Shown: positions 1 through 13,800 of the stretch, one piece after another
Layout of the letters: each line of letters starts with the position of its first letter
How positions within the stretch are numbered: position 1 is the stretch's first letter
Assembly: GCF_028583425.1 (NCBI RefSeq)
Contig: NC_072795.1
Coordinates: 7,587,001-7,651,000, forward strand
Length of the DNA: 64,000 nt
Direction: 5' to 3'
Source: Eublepharis macularius
Taxonomy: Eukaryota; Chordata; Lepidosauria; Squamata; Eublepharidae
Position numbers and translations under genes: made by a program
Notes under the pieces: generated by a model
Told to the model about the DNA's origin: nothing
Database searches by the model: none
What the model saw: only the letters and a program-made list of their open reading frames with translations

Positions 1-1470
1 AATTTTCCACCCTGCACAGGGCAGAAACAAAAGACACACATTTTGTTGTCCAGGGAAGACTGGGTGCCTCAAGTGCTTAAGGAATACGTTATCATGTGTC
101 GGAAACAACAGGGGTGAGATCCATTCTGCTAGAGGAGGCACCTTCCCTCTGGAGGAAGAAGGAAAGCACCTCTGTTGGTGGAATGGATCAAGTATCCCAG
201 CTGGGCAAGGGCACTGCAAGGATGGGTGTGTTTTGCATTAAAACAGAAAGACCTCAAAGCTTCCTGCTTTGCTGTTCTCTAGAACCTTATTCATGAATAA
301 GTTCTCCAGCCACCTGATAATGAAACTCAGAAGATTTCTCTTCCCTGCAATCCCCGGTGAATCAGATGTCTAGTTCCTTAGGTTGGCACTCCAGGAAACT
401 CTGAGCCCCGTTTGGGCAACCTGTACTTCAAAGGATAATGAAGATTTACCTAAACTGCTATAGCGCTCTCTTTGCTTGGCTGTCTCCTATTTTGAAACAA
501 ATTGGTTCCATGTCTTCCCTATCCAAAAGTGTGTGATTTTAAAAAGAGTGACAAGTCCCTGAGGAATACCAGATGCAGTGCCTCATTCATCTTGTCCGCA
601 AGAAAACTTAAAGTCAAATTTATTTTTAGAGCTATACATTCAGTGAATTTTATTGTGTTAGTATTGGTTACTTTACTGTTTCTTTGTTTATCTGTGTATT
701 TGTGCATGGCGAATTGCATTTTCCTTTTTCAAACATCACGGCTTTTAGCTCACATGGGACATCGGACTTGAAAACATCCCTCCAAAACTGCTTACAGCTC
801 CCTTCCTCATTCCCCATCTTCAGCCGTATGCCTATGGCAGATGTATGTTACCTTTTAACTGCTTTATGCAACCTAGCCAGTTTGGGTGGCTTTATACACA
901 CAAACAACCAATTGACCTCGTGCAGAGTCAAAACTGGAGTGGCTCTCCTTATTTCCCTTCCACTTTTGAGTTCTAGATTCACCACCGAAACAAATAACTG
1001 TCACCCCCTTCCCTCCCGCCCCCCAACAATGTTCCCTAGGAAGCCCCACTAGGGACTGAAGCCGAGAGATGGGGACTCTAGTTGGAAGGCTGGAAACGAG
1101 TCTTGTCATGGAGATGAATGCGAGAGAAAAGGAAGAGGGGGCCCTCAAACAAACCCATCTGGCAGCAGCAGAAGCAGGACAAGAGTGAACAAAAGCTTCT
1201 ACTAGCTTCTTCTTTTGCACAGATGCTGTGGTAATGATGCTCCCACGCACTGGCTCAGCCAAGCAGGCTTGTAAACCTGCAGAGCCGTGACCACATCGCA
1301 AAGAATAAAAATATAGCATCTAACATCAGCCACAAGGGTCAGAAAGAGACCCGGATTCTCCACCCCTTCCTCCACGCCAAACATTCCTCTTGAGCGTAGA
1401 GTGTTTGTTTGAGATTCACAGCACAAAAGGGGAGGGGGACAAAAATAAAGCCTGACTAATTTGTCAGCTC
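1..1470. other. No gene or recognised repeat
   Basis: EIF4E2 intron 6 or its 3' side. I searched both strands for the expected terminal exon (residues 223-245) and did not find it. Only chance open frames occur. Confidence 0.5.
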
Positions 1471-1738
1471 AACCACAATAACAACAACAACAACAACAAC
1501 ATTCGATTTATATACCACCCTTCAGGACAACTTAACACCCACTCAGAGCGGTTTACAAAGTGTGTTATTATTATCTCCACAACAATCACCCTGTGAGGTG
1601 GGTGGGGCTGAGAGAGCTCTGAGAGAGCTGTGACTGACCCAAGGTCACCCAGCTGTCTTCAAGCAGAGGAGTGGAGAATCAAACCCGGTTCTCCAGATTA
1701 GAGTCCCACCGCTCTTAACCACTACACCAAACTGGCTG
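1471..1738 (-). mobile_element. tRNA-derived SINE, family A
   Basis: On the minus strand the element begins GCCAGTTTGGTGTAGTGGTT and continues through a B-box-like region, the phrases for the CACAGCTCTCTCAGAGCTCT and CCCACCTCACAGGGTG blocks, and ends in (TTG)n. The same family recurs at 25740, 36295, 37900 and 53838. Confidence 0.8.
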
Positions 1739-1826
1739 TATGAGAGTCACACAAACACTTCCGGCCTGCCATGAACCACAGAAGACATGACGGCTCACGG
1801 CTGGGTCTGAAGGCACATGCTGCAGC

Positions 1827-1935
1827 TGCCTTGCTCAAGAATAGCAGGCATGGCTCTGGATCAGGGCCTGGATGGGAGACCTCCTGGGAATCCTCTCGAT
1901 GTCACAAAAAGAGAAAGGCGGGATAAAAACCACGA
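1827..1935 (+). mobile_element. 5S-rRNA-like SINE head fragment
   Basis: Contains GATGGGAGACCTCCTGGGAAT, resembling the internal control region of 5S rRNA and the heads of 5S-Sauria-type SINEs. Truncated at both ends. Confidence 0.45.
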
Positions 1936-2137
1936 TAACCAATCACGATACCTGCAACTCTCCCAAAGCACATCGCTAGAGATGCTTTCGTTATCGAGCA
2001 GGGAACAAGTCAAGAACAAAATCATGCTGTTTTCACAACAGATGAGAAGACAGATGACAGATCAAAGCACATGGTCCACAAGCAAGCACCCAACTGGTTG
2101 CATTTCAATCTGCTGCCACTAGATGGGATGCTCTATG

Positions 2138-2580
2138 CAGGAGTCCCCAACTTTTCTGGAATTCTGACACAGGGTAGTGGGCTCAGCTACAGAACGGCTG
2201 CTGTGGGGAGGCAGAGCCAAACACAAAATGTCAGAAAGTGAGATTATGTATAACTCTAATAATGACACTTCAACATTTCAGGCAAAAGCTCCGTAACAGG
2301 ATGCCTTTTGAAATGAACATAATATTTAAAATTATTTTCTTGGATACACACAGCTTACCTTCAGTTACATAGTAAAGATCTTTATGCTGTGATGGCAGCT
2401 GCTGCTGAAACAATTTTTTAAAAATCTGCCCCGCCAATCTGGTCTCCAATGGCCCAACAGAATCCCAGCTGGGCGAAAGCCCCATCTGGTCCCACCCACT
2501 TTCTAAAAACGCTTGGTGGGCACCAGAAAAGGTATTGGTGGGTGCCATGGTGCCCCTGGGCACCATGTTAGGGATCTCTG
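2138..2580 (+). mobile_element. Non-autonomous hAT-like element, degraded copy
   Basis: The start resembles CAGGAGTCCCCAACTTTT and the end GTTAGGGATCTCTG, a decayed version of the CAGGGGTCCCCAACC terminal repeats. Internal sequence matches the better copy at 61670-62474 (the CCAATGGCC / TTTCTAAAAA / GGGCACCAG blocks). Confidence 0.6.
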
Positions 2581-4191
2581 CTCAATGTTATCTAAAGCAG
2601 GCACAGTCAACTTCTGCATTCTCGGGGGACCACTCAATTCTCTGGACAGTGATCCAGGGGCAGAAGTGCACCTTGCGACACAAGTTGGCTTACTCTGTGG
2701 CCAGGCTCTAAATTTACCATTACCTATCAGGAAATGTTCCACTGTTCCAAAGCAATTTTTCACAGCCATATAAAATCCAGACGGAGAAAAAGTAGATACA
2801 GCACTAAAGCGTGAACTGTGAGCAGAGTTCTGTCTTTCTAAGATCACTGAAGCTAATGGGGTTAGAAGGGTGCAACTCTGTTTAAGGTGGCACTGAAAGC
2901 TCTCTCACGTGTACCCAGAGTTTTTGGGCAAAGTGTTTGGCCCTGCTTTGACTAAACTGATTGCGGAAGAACCAATGGACAGCAAGGGAGTGTTAGATAA
3001 ATGTGCTGGGCAAACTCTGCATCCTTGACCCAAAAGAAGAGCATCCATATAAGGCAAGAGGCACCACCAGTGAATTGCCCTTATGGCTCTGATCTCCACC
3101 GATCCCCACCCCTATTGGACTCTTGCCCTTTTCTACGGCTACAAGCAGACTTAACACGGACTTAACCCATTTTGAGCATCTGGTGTGGAACTCCATGTGC
3201 GGCTGTCTCCCAACCTGCTATGACAATTTAGAAACCAATCCTTCTAACTTCCTGAAGGATAGACCTATCAGATGGCTAAATACGGAGACTTCATGTTGAG
3301 AGGCGGTACACCCCATCTAGGGACAGAAATCCCACGGGCGAAGGCTATCTTCAAAATGACCCGCCTCCCAAAAGGCATCTAGTCTGACGGTTGTCGGGAT
3401 GCTGAGCTAGAAAGAACTTTGGAGGCCAATCCGGGAGGACAAGCCTTCTATTTTACTGACAGTGCCTCTTTAGGAAGGCTGTGCTTCCCTTACTGAGAAA
3501 TACAGCAAGGCACCAGCCAGGCATGTCGGGAGAAACCCACTCAGCAACTGAACGGGAAAATCCTTGGCTGCCAAATTCTCCCTCTCGGCTTCACTCATCT
3601 TTCCTCCCTCTTCTTGGTTGATGTTCATCTTTTATTGTCAGCTCATGTGACTCAACCTCTCTGCTTATAGTGCACTTAAGTGAAAAGGGTTCCGTGCATT
3701 CTTCACCCCTGTTCTGAAAGCTCCTCAACAGGCAGTGATCCTTCATCACTTTGCGGGAAAATAAAAGTCATCTCAAATGGCCTGGCATGGTAAACTATAA
3801 CGGTCTTATTTAAAATACAGCTGTCCTCACTGCGTACCATAATCCTCTATTCTAGTTAAAGAGCCTCTGTCACCAGGAGGAGGGGAGGATTTAATACACA
3901 GCATTTATTATGATTAGAAATCATCTGTACAGTGCTGTAAATTTACATAGCGCCTTCCTGAGAACATTTATAAATCTAATGGGTCTATAAATCCCCGTTA
4001 GCTTCTGTATTTTATTTCCCCAGTAATTGCAGCACTCTCAAATAACGCACTTCCCTCCTGCCACCTTGGTGCTGAAATGGAAAAACGAAAACCCTATCCT
4101 GGATTTCGAGACACCATTTTGAAGATCTGGTTGGGCCAACGGTTTGCAATCCGTGTTCTTGGGAAGCTTGAATGCTTAACAGGGGGTGCGG
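2581..4191. other. Intronic DNA, nothing recognised
   Basis: EIF4E2 intron 6. No coding signature, RNA gene or clear repeat. Confidence 0.5.
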
Positions 4192-4251
4192 GAACCTAAG
4201 TGAGATTTATAGGGATTTACAGAACCTAGGTGAGATTTATAGGGATTTAAA
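4192..4251 (+). repeat. Short tandem duplication, about 30 bp x 2
   Basis: GAACCTA(A/G)GTGAGATTTATAGGGATTTA(C/A)A occurs twice in direct succession. Recent local duplication. Confidence 0.7.
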
Positions 4252-4701
4252 GACATTTATACTGATCTCCCCTTGCTGTGTGTAATTTGCAGGGGAGTGC
4301 TGGGTGTATCTTGCAGGCTGCCCTCTCAGTGTGTTAGGGGCTGCGGCGAGTCAAGTGTAATGCAAAGGCCCCATTTGCAGGGGTCCTGCTGCAGATGCAG
4401 GATAAGCTCCCCCTCAAGGTAAGAGTTTGAAAACTGCTGGGAAAAGCCGCTACCTGCAGGCATGTTGTCACACTCCAGACTACATGACCTAGGGCAAAGC
4501 TGTCTAAAGAAGTCTGGGAAAGGTCCCGATACAGTCTCATTAAATCACAAGCTCTTAAAGATCAAACACATGCATGGGTGGGCAAGCCCAGCTTCTATTC
4601 CGAGTCACACCCCACACCAACACTGCACAGGCAAGCACATCAGAGCCCTGTCTCCGCTCTTCCCCCCCCCCCCCCGGCCCCTCGCCATCCACTGCACGTA
4701 C

Positions 4702-4838
4702 TTGATGCTGTCTGTGTGTGTTTTGTACTCCATGATGGTGTTGGGGGGCAGGTTAAGCACACGCCGCAACGTATCCCGTATCCGGGCGGTGGTCGCCTGG
4801 TCGCTGGCCGTCTTGTTCCATATGGAGATGATATCCTC
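4702..4838 (-). CDS. EIF4E2: EIF4E2 coding exon 6
   Basis: The 137-nt exon encodes residues 177-221 (EDIISIWNKTASDQATTARI through EYKTHTDSI) plus two bases of Lys222, then donor GTACGT at 4701. The reading frame runs on past the donor to a stop near 4605, so retention of intron 6 would give an alternative tail of about 31 residues. The usual final exon was not found in 1-4701. Confidence 0.94.
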
Positions 4839-7800
4839 CTGCAGGGTACCCGAACGGTCCGTAAGCGGTAGGCTTCTGCACCCAAGCCCCAGCAAACCCG
4901 CCCAATTCCCATGAAGGCTTACCTGGAAACGAACAGAGACGACCGCCCCGCAGATTTCTTCCCCCACCATGAATTGTTCTCCCAGCATTGCCAAAATAAG
5001 GTTCTCCCAGCAGCGAGATGCTAAGCCCTTCCGGAGGCGGATAATCCACTTGCCGCCGTTCTTGTTGGCATCATCCTACAAAGAAGACAAGGAAGACAAT
5101 GGAATGTGGGACTCTCTGTTCCCCCAGAAGAGAAACCTGATGTCTCTTACAGAAAAGGTTCTCTTAAGTTTTTTTTGGGCTCTGCCGAGATATCAGTTTC
5201 CCTTAGTGATCGAATTTATAATTTAGAGATTCCCTCGTATTGGTTAAGGGTGCTTACGGATCTGGTAACTTGAGGACTTGTTTAAGCTGACATGATCCTA
5301 GACTATTGTAGAAAACAGCTTCGATAACTTTCCTCTCCTGAGGAAGGGAAGGAAGAATATCAGCACTTTAGAAGGTACCGGCTGGGCATTAGGAAAAACT
5401 TTTTCACGGTCAGAGCAGTTCAAAAGTGGAATCAGCTGCCTAGGGAGGTGGTGAGCTCCCCCTCACTGGCAGTTTTCAAGAAGAGGCTGGATGAATACTT
5501 GTCAGAGATGCTTTAGGCTGATCCTGCACTGGACAGGGGGTTGGACTAGATGGTCTGTATGGCCCCTTCCAACTCTATGATTCTATGTTTCTATGAAGTA
5601 CCACTAAACAGCAAGTGAACTCTCCCCACATCAGCTAGCCAAACCATGCAATCAGCGCTTCTCCAGCCAGCAAAGAAACCATGTGCAGCCCAGCCCTAAA
5701 TGGCGAGTGCTTTTGATTGCCTCGAAAGTCAGTGCAGTGTTAGCCGCCACCACTTGGAGAGGTGTACTTGCTGGTCAGCAATCACACCAACATGGACTTC
5801 TAGCATTCTGGGTCTGTAGCCCATGAGAGAGAAGTAACTGAAGCCAAAAGCTGTTGTTGTTTTTTTTTAAAGTCTCCCCTAGTCATATTCTGGTTTCCAT
5901 TGTTGAGAATCAATACTGCATGGACAGAATGGCAGGGCACAGCAACAGGCTATATCCTAAGCACCCGCAGGCACAACACAACACTCATAGACTGGAAGTT
6001 CCCTACCTGCCCGCTGTTTGTGCAGTCAGCTGTGCACAATATCCAATGCAATGCAAGTTTTTAGCAAACACGCCCATCTGACTATCCTATCTCTTGAAAT
6101 ATGGCAACTGGAAAGAGATGTCAGAATTCCCACTGACTGGGTCTATGTTTGATAAGGGGTGCTAACATACTGTCAGAATTCCAGCTTGCTAAATATCCCT
6201 GTGTGGCGGAACGGGCGCTGGCTCTCAGTCCGGGAAACTGAGCCGCCATCAATGGCCTGCTAGCCCCGCTATCCGCCTCCCACCGTCCCTGGTGGGCGTG
6301 GCTCACCTTCTTCGTCGCTGCCACCACTCACTGAATTTTACACCGCCTGACTGAGGGGCAGTGAGACCCCTCTGGCTGAGGTTCCTTACTGGGAAGTGAA
6401 TTCCCCAATCTTTGGGTGGGCCCTGGAGAACTGGCAACCCACCAAGGTCTGGCCTGATCAGGTTCTCCTGGGCTCCCTCCCTTCCTGTAGCGTGCCAAGT
6501 GGGGGAGCTTACGTAGTCAGAGCACCACAAGGTTCTTTATATTCAAAAACGTATACGTTATTAACTATATACAGAGCACTATATACAAAGCAGGTAAAGG
6601 CACCACACATAGGGGTAGACCCCCCTGTTCAGAACTCATAGGGCAGAAAATCAAACTGAAGACAACCGCTGTCTACTTTCCCTACCACACTGTTCCGTAC
6701 TCTACCTTAAGGGGCTGGTGTTCTAAGGGAAAGTTCACCTTTTATTTCCTTTCTGCTGCCTCCCAGGCCCTCCACATTTAGGGCCTAGGCAACCGGGTTT
6801 TACCCAGCAGCAGGAGCCTCCCCTTCTTCAACCAAGAAGGTGACTCCCTTTTCTTTCCTTTCTGCTGCCTCCCAGGCCCTCCACACTTAGGGCCCAGGCA
6901 CCCGGGTGTCACCCCGCAGCAGGAGCCTCTCCTTCTTCAACCAAGGAGGAGACTAACTGACTTTTTCCCCTCAGGATCGGCTGAGTCTCTCCATTCCGGC
7001 TCCACCTCTTATTTTTCCCGCCCTTTCTTGGCCTGGGGCAGCTGGGAGTTCGTTACACCCTACCTAAGAGTGTAAGAAGACCTTAGCTCAATTAGACTAA
7101 TGGTGTATCTAGTCTGGAATACTGTTTCCCACAACGGCCATTCAAACGCCCCAGAGGGCCTACAAGGAGGGGCACAGAGGGAAAAGCCTCCTTCTGCTGT
7201 TGCTCCCGCCCACAGAAACTGGCATTCGGAAATATACTTCCACTGTATATGGAGGTTCCATTTAGCCATCATGGAAAATAGCCATTAACGGGCTCCTGTG
7301 ATGTGGGCTTTCTGGAAAAATATGAACTGGAAAACGTTTCGGTACTGTAAATAGTGATCTAATTTAGTGTATTTATTTTGACATACTCAATGACTGCATT
7401 TTGAAAGGACTCCATGTGTTAATTTTATGTTCCAGTAAGTAACAAATTGAAATATCGTATTAGAAAAAAAAAATCAGGTCTGGTTTAAATGTTATTCAGA
7501 GCTTTACGTGGAAATCATTTTATTGGAATAATACTGGTAAAATAGTTGTAAAAAAACTGAGGGCAATATATCATTATTTCCCATATATGGTTAACTTTTA
7601 ATGAAAGAAAAACAAAAAACATAGTCACTGAAAACTGTTGCACTAACAGTACAATCGTCTGCTCAGTTCCTCCAGTAACTCTTCATAGGACTGCGCTGTA
7701 ATTTTAGCACTTCCCAGGGCATGAATTGCCACGGATGTGGCAGTCCACCTATTTATCACTAATTCCCTTCCACCAAGATCACTGGGGCACCTCATCATTT

Positions 7801-10800
7801 GCGTTACTTGTTAGCCCCATATCAGATTGGAGAATTACACTATTTCTTCTACTGTGTGAGAGGAGATATTATAAAGAAGAAATTTAGCTATGGTTTTGAT
7901 TTGATCAGCAGAGCCAATCATCAGAATTCATAACTTGATTTTGTAATTTGGATTTTTTAAATATTTATTTATTTGTGGTTATTCCACCTACCTGTTCACC
8001 CACCTTCCTGTTTGAAAATTATTAAAATATAGGTTTACTCTCTCATACATTTCCTAGGGATAATAATCGGAAAATTACAGGTTTGAAACTGCTAAACTTG
8101 CCTGACATTGGGTGAGCAGTGTGGCCTCTCCTTGTTGTCACTGTTTGTATGAAACAGTGAAACTCCAGAAATTGCAAAACTTCAATGGAAAAACAACGCA
8201 CTGGAAAAATTCCCACACATCTTCGCAGGGCTCACAACCATGAATTGCGTAATCCTACTTAAAGCCAGCACCCACCTTCCACCCCTATATTTTGTGTTAG
8301 TGGATTCCGTATTGGTGCAGGGTTTGTAGATGACACTGGGCATGTATGAGCACATAGGTGTGTGTGCTAAGGAGACATGCAAAATGTCACAATTGTCTCG
8401 TTCCTTGCAAGAGCTCTGCATAGGCGGCCATAGTTCCTACTATGAAGGTGGAAAATTGATCCTAAGAGATGCCAGCTTATAAAAGCCACCACGGGAGACT
8501 CAGCAATTTAAACCCAGGTCCCAACGCTATTCCACCCTGGAAAACTGACCCACGATCTGGAACACAGACCCCCACTAGCCACCCTAAGCAAACTCACCTC
8601 CCACATGGGTTTGATTCCTTCTTTGAAGAGGTGGAAGTCGCTGTGACCCGTCAGGTCCCCAGGGCGGACCATGTGACTGTAAAAGCGCCAGAACTGCTCC
8701 ACCTGTAAGGACAGCTGCAGCATTAGCCAAATCTCTGAAGAGCCAAATCTCCTCAGAATAATGTGCGTCACAGCAGAAAGACGGTTACAAAACCACCAAG
8801 TCACATTGGCTTTATGGAAGCAGCTCCGATATGTAAAATAGCAGAGGAAGGGCAAGCAGGAGGCCCTTCGATCCTCGTTCTCACGACCGTTTTGGAGAGC
8901 TTACCCTTTTCATTAGGTCCGCCCCGTTCCTGGAAATCAGCAACCTCACTGCAGCAACATTTGGCGGTCTGCTCTCTAAGCAAGACCGGGGCATTCCCGG
9001 ACTCACCAGCCCTCCCCATCCCCAACCACAGTGAACAGGTTGGATATTTGTCTGTGAGAATAACAACAACAAGCTTTGTAAATTGCTCTGAGTTGGCGTT
9101 AAGTTGTCCTGAAGGACGGTATATAAACTGAATGTTATTAATGTTAAGAACATTCCCTTTTGTCCCCCGAAAAGGTGATGCCAGTGATTCTGGGAACCAT
9201 GTGGACAAAAAGGCACATAGGACAGGCCTGCAGGGAGGAGGTGAATCAGGCAAGACAATCTTTTCTCTCTCCTGCACCAGCAAAAAAGTTGGTAGGATCC
9301 AACTTCCCAGTGAAGAGCCTTTGTTCCTGCCATATTACCAAATACCTCTACGAAGCAGCAGCAAAGCCAAGCAGGCTGCCACTTGTAAGTCTGTCCCTGG
9401 CGACGTCACAGTACTTGACCTCAGTTCTCAGTCATTCCCCCCCTCGCCCTCACGATAAATCGACAGCAGCCCTGTTCACAAGTTAGAGTGACTGCCCTTA
9501 CAATCCACGTACACTCGGTGGATCTTTATATATGCGTTGAGTAAATCTCATGTTATATTCAACGCATGTAGAGCTGAACGTGTGATACAATTACAAACCA
9601 CACATTTATCTAGGTACGAGTCCCCCGTTTCATTTCTGGAGTGATCATGTGTGGACTCTACACGTGTGCAAAAGAACATATCACTATGTCCGGATTACCT
9701 GTCGTGGTCTGCTTCTTGAAAAGGAGTCAAGGAGGGCAGGGAGCTGTTCCAGTTGGCAGCAGAGGGTAGGACCCGAAGCAACGGGCTTAAATTACATGCA
9801 GAAAGGTACCGGCTGGATATTAGGAAGAACTTTTTCACGGTCAGAGTAGTTCAAAAGTGGAATCAGCTGCCTAGGGAGGTGGTGAGCTCCCCTTCGATGA
9901 CAGTTTTCAAGAAGAGGCTGGATGAATACTTGTCAGAGATGCTTTAGGCTGATCCTGCACTGGGCAAGGGGTTGGACTAGAAGGTCTGTATGGCCCCTTC
10001 CAACTCTATGATTCTATGACTATGACCGAATTGGACTTTTTTTTAATGCAGCATGCCAGTTTTGGGATTTCTCTTGAATGGACTTTATATTGCGCTGCCC
10101 TTTAAAGGCTATTTCTATCGTATGAATTCTGTATTGATTGCTATATTTTACAAACTGGTTCTGCATATTTTGATATATGATATTGATTGTATATGAATGG
10201 CCAAATTGCACTAGCACTTTATGGGTCTCAGATACTCTTGCTGGACATAGGAATTTTGAAGACGTAGTTACTAGTGTTCATTGAGGCTTATATATCACTT
10301 TGAGTTTCTTTAAAACGTACTCAACCCAGCCTATTGTAAAAAACGTGTCAGATCATTACAAGATGTTATTAGCTGTAAAAATTCCTCCGAGGACAAATTA
10401 TATATATTTTTCACACGCTATTGCCTCTGGTTTTCTAGGTATTTCATCTGGATAATTTTGTTTCATGTCTTAGTTAGCTTTCACGGTTTGCTGATTTCTT
10501 TCTTACATCCATGCAGGATGTACATATATTCACTGTAACATGTGAACAGAGCTAGTATCATTCCGGCACCAGTGGAGTAGAGAAATGTAAACATTTCCAA
10601 AAACTGCAAGGCCATGTAACCTCCCTCCCCCTTCCTTTTGCTTGGGGGGGAAAGGGGAACTGGGGGGGGGCGGGAATGGGAAGGCATGCAATACTTATTT
10701 TCTTAAACAGATGTACATTTACTCTTAACACTTTGAGACCATGGAATGCGTGACACATGACTGAGTTAGCACATAAAATTGCACAGTCTTGGATATTTAT

Positions 10801-13800
10801 GAAATGCAAGAGCGTAAGTGCCTTGAGTCTGACTCAAGCTACAAATACAAATATACTCTGATTTTTAGAGGAAGCCATTGTGCCCAAAGGTACGTAAGCA
10901 TATCACAGCGTTGGCCCATTAGGCAAAAAAACCCAAGTACAAAATCCACTACTACAGTATTAAATATAAGGGATTTTAAAAAAATAATAATGTGGACTTC
11001 AAACCAGCCTCCTTTCAATTCAGTCAGTGGGACAGGGAAACAACACAAAACCCCCCAACACCCGTTTACGTTCAGTTGCCATAGGAGTAACGCACATACC
11101 ACAAGGATAATCCCTCTTTCCAACTGCTTCTAGCTGTGACAGAAATTAATTTTTGTCTTCAGCCTCACAGATCACATAACTAAGGATTACCACTGAAAAT
11201 TTACATCGCCACAGACACTAAATGTCATATTAACTGCAGATAAAATTACCCACTTGTCATTTAAGGAATAAATCTTATATCCTTCAAAATACTACCATCT
11301 CATGATTTCCTCTCCAATCAGTCTCGCTTTCTGAAACATTCAGACCCTGAACCTTCACTTCTGTTTCCATGGCCTTCAGAGAACTGAAGATCTGCACGGA
11401 CTGAAGCAAAGATTCTCGGTTCTCAAACGTTAGCTAGCCTCTTGATTTCGAGTATTTCCAAATGTAAGTAACTTTCTTTCACTGGTTGCAGAAGTAGGAA
11501 GAATTCAAAGCAGGCAAGAGGATCTGAGAGCTGCCTGTCTTTACAGGATACAGTAACGTTAACCAACACTGTACACTGTTCGACTCAGCGTCTCTCTACA
11601 GGAGACATCTTACACGGGGACACTCAAGTGTAGGGAGACGCAATGTTAGACGGGAAGCGTAGTTTAAAAAGACAAGCTGAAGGTTCCGTCAATTTCACCT
11701 CTCTACACCAAGGTAGTTTAAAAACGACAGAGCTGACAGAGACTGTTAATTTCATCTTCGCTTAATTTCATCTTCGCTTTCCCGAAAGCTCTGTCAATTT
11801 CCCCTCTGGGGAGGTGAAGATGAATTTAACAAACCCTATGAGGAGCGATCTCCGCTGGCTTTGTCTTTTTAAACTATGCTTCCCGGCTAACATTGCATCT
11901 CTCTACACTTGAACATCTCCGTAAAATGTCTCCTGTAGAGAGACTCACAGTTGTGATACAGTTCTCTGAAAGCTATTTCAGGGAATGAAAGGCAACTAAA
12001 ACAACATTTAAAAACCTTTCCATACAATATCCCTTATAAATATAATACAGTTTTTGAAAGAAGAAATACTGCCTAAAATTTCTTGTTTAACTTTTGACCC
12101 CTTCTCCCAAATTTCCAACTTCTTTGGAAAAATTGGGGCAGGGGAGGGGGGAGGAATCAGGAACAAAGAAATCAAGTTAATCAACCCTGGGGAAATTCTT
12201 CCCCCTATTATTTCTTCCCATTTTTCTCCCTGGGCCTTCACTTCTCTTGTGGGGATGTGTGTACAGATCCGGAAACAATTATTCCTGGTAGAACAGGTGC
12301 TGTTTAAGGTATCAGGAAGGTAAGCTTAGAGGTTACTACTGTCTTGGGTACCGCTTTCCTCTTGCTGGCCTTGAATTAAGGAATTAAGGAAAACGAGAGA
12401 TATCCCCACCACTCAGTTTTGTAACTCAGACTTGCAATGGAGTGCCTTCTGCTGCAGTCATCATAAAAATAACTTCCCTCGGCTAGTTTATCTCCCTTAA
12501 AGTCCATACTGGGAATCTTTTAGCGATGCTACATATTGAACATCACATCGCTTGCAAAAAGGGGGGTGGGGGTGGGCCTGTGCTGGGAGCTTTTAAGCAC
12601 TTAGCTGGAGAGCTTATGTAGTTACCCAAACCTTCCCTCTTGGGGATCGACTGGCAGCTTAAATACACGGTCAGCTGTTTGGGAAGGCACTGCTGCCCCC
12701 CAGTGGCCAAAACAGCCGCACATTTGCAGAAACTGCTAAATCCTGTTTGTAGATGATCAGATTTGAGGTTAAATTATGAGGACTCTGTTTAAACATGAGC
12801 CTATTCTAATTCCACATAAAGGGTTGCCGGCGAGGTCCAGATTGTTACAGCTAAAAGGGATGCACTTCGGGTCGGGAAAAGAGTGCTAAGTCCTTCCCCA
12901 TCTCTGGCTTACTTCCGTGCAGTCTGTCTGTCCAGGACACTCACTCCTCAGCTCAGCTATAAAAGCAGAAGAAATCTTGTCTGAGAGAAAACCAAGCAGG
13001 AAGAGAGGCTGTGGGGAGGAAAGTGGCTTGGGAAATATTCAGCTCCCCTTGACAGTGTGTCTTTTTTGCTCTTTAAATCAGAGCTCCATGGCTGATCTTC
13101 TCCTGCAACACACTGCAGTGTATAAAAAATCCCAAGTTTTCTCTAAACCAGATTTTTAAAAATTAAAACATTTTCACTGATTTCGTTTCAAGCGTTTAAC
13201 TTCAAGTGTTGTAAAAACATCTGATTCGAAACAAAATCAGAATCTAATACAAATATTTTAAATTCTGTGTTTTATTTTGTTTTATTTTATTTTTATTTAA
13301 TTTGTAGTCCATTTTCCCACACGCGGGCTCAGAGCGGATTCACACCACGTGGATAAAAATGCAATAAAACAGTAAACAATAAAACCATTGGTGAAATTTA
13401 AAACAATCATACAGATATCATTAAAACATAGGAAGGCAGCCCACCTTGTACCCTACATCAATAACCTTACGATCCATGGGGCAGGGTGGCAAACTAATAA
13501 ATGCAAATCAGTGCAAATAACACCCCCCCACACACACTGGGCGGGCCGGTTGGGTGATTCGCCTGCCTCACTCCCCATAAGCCTGGTGGAACATCTCCGC
13601 CTTACAGGCCCGGAGGAAAGATAAGAGATCTTGCTGAGACCGGGCCTCCACAGAGAGTTCCACCAGGTAGGTGCCAGGACCGAGAAAGCCCTGGCCCCGG
13701 CAAGGCAAACCTTCCAGGGCCCAGGGATCACCAGTAGCTGCTTCTCTCTTAAAAATGAATTCACACTTCTTCATTCAACTCAAGGAGCCCCGTGGCGCAG

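Noticed and set aside
873..1319. 148-codon minus-strand frame near the left edge
   Set aside because: No similarity recognised and no match to the missing EIF4E2 tail.
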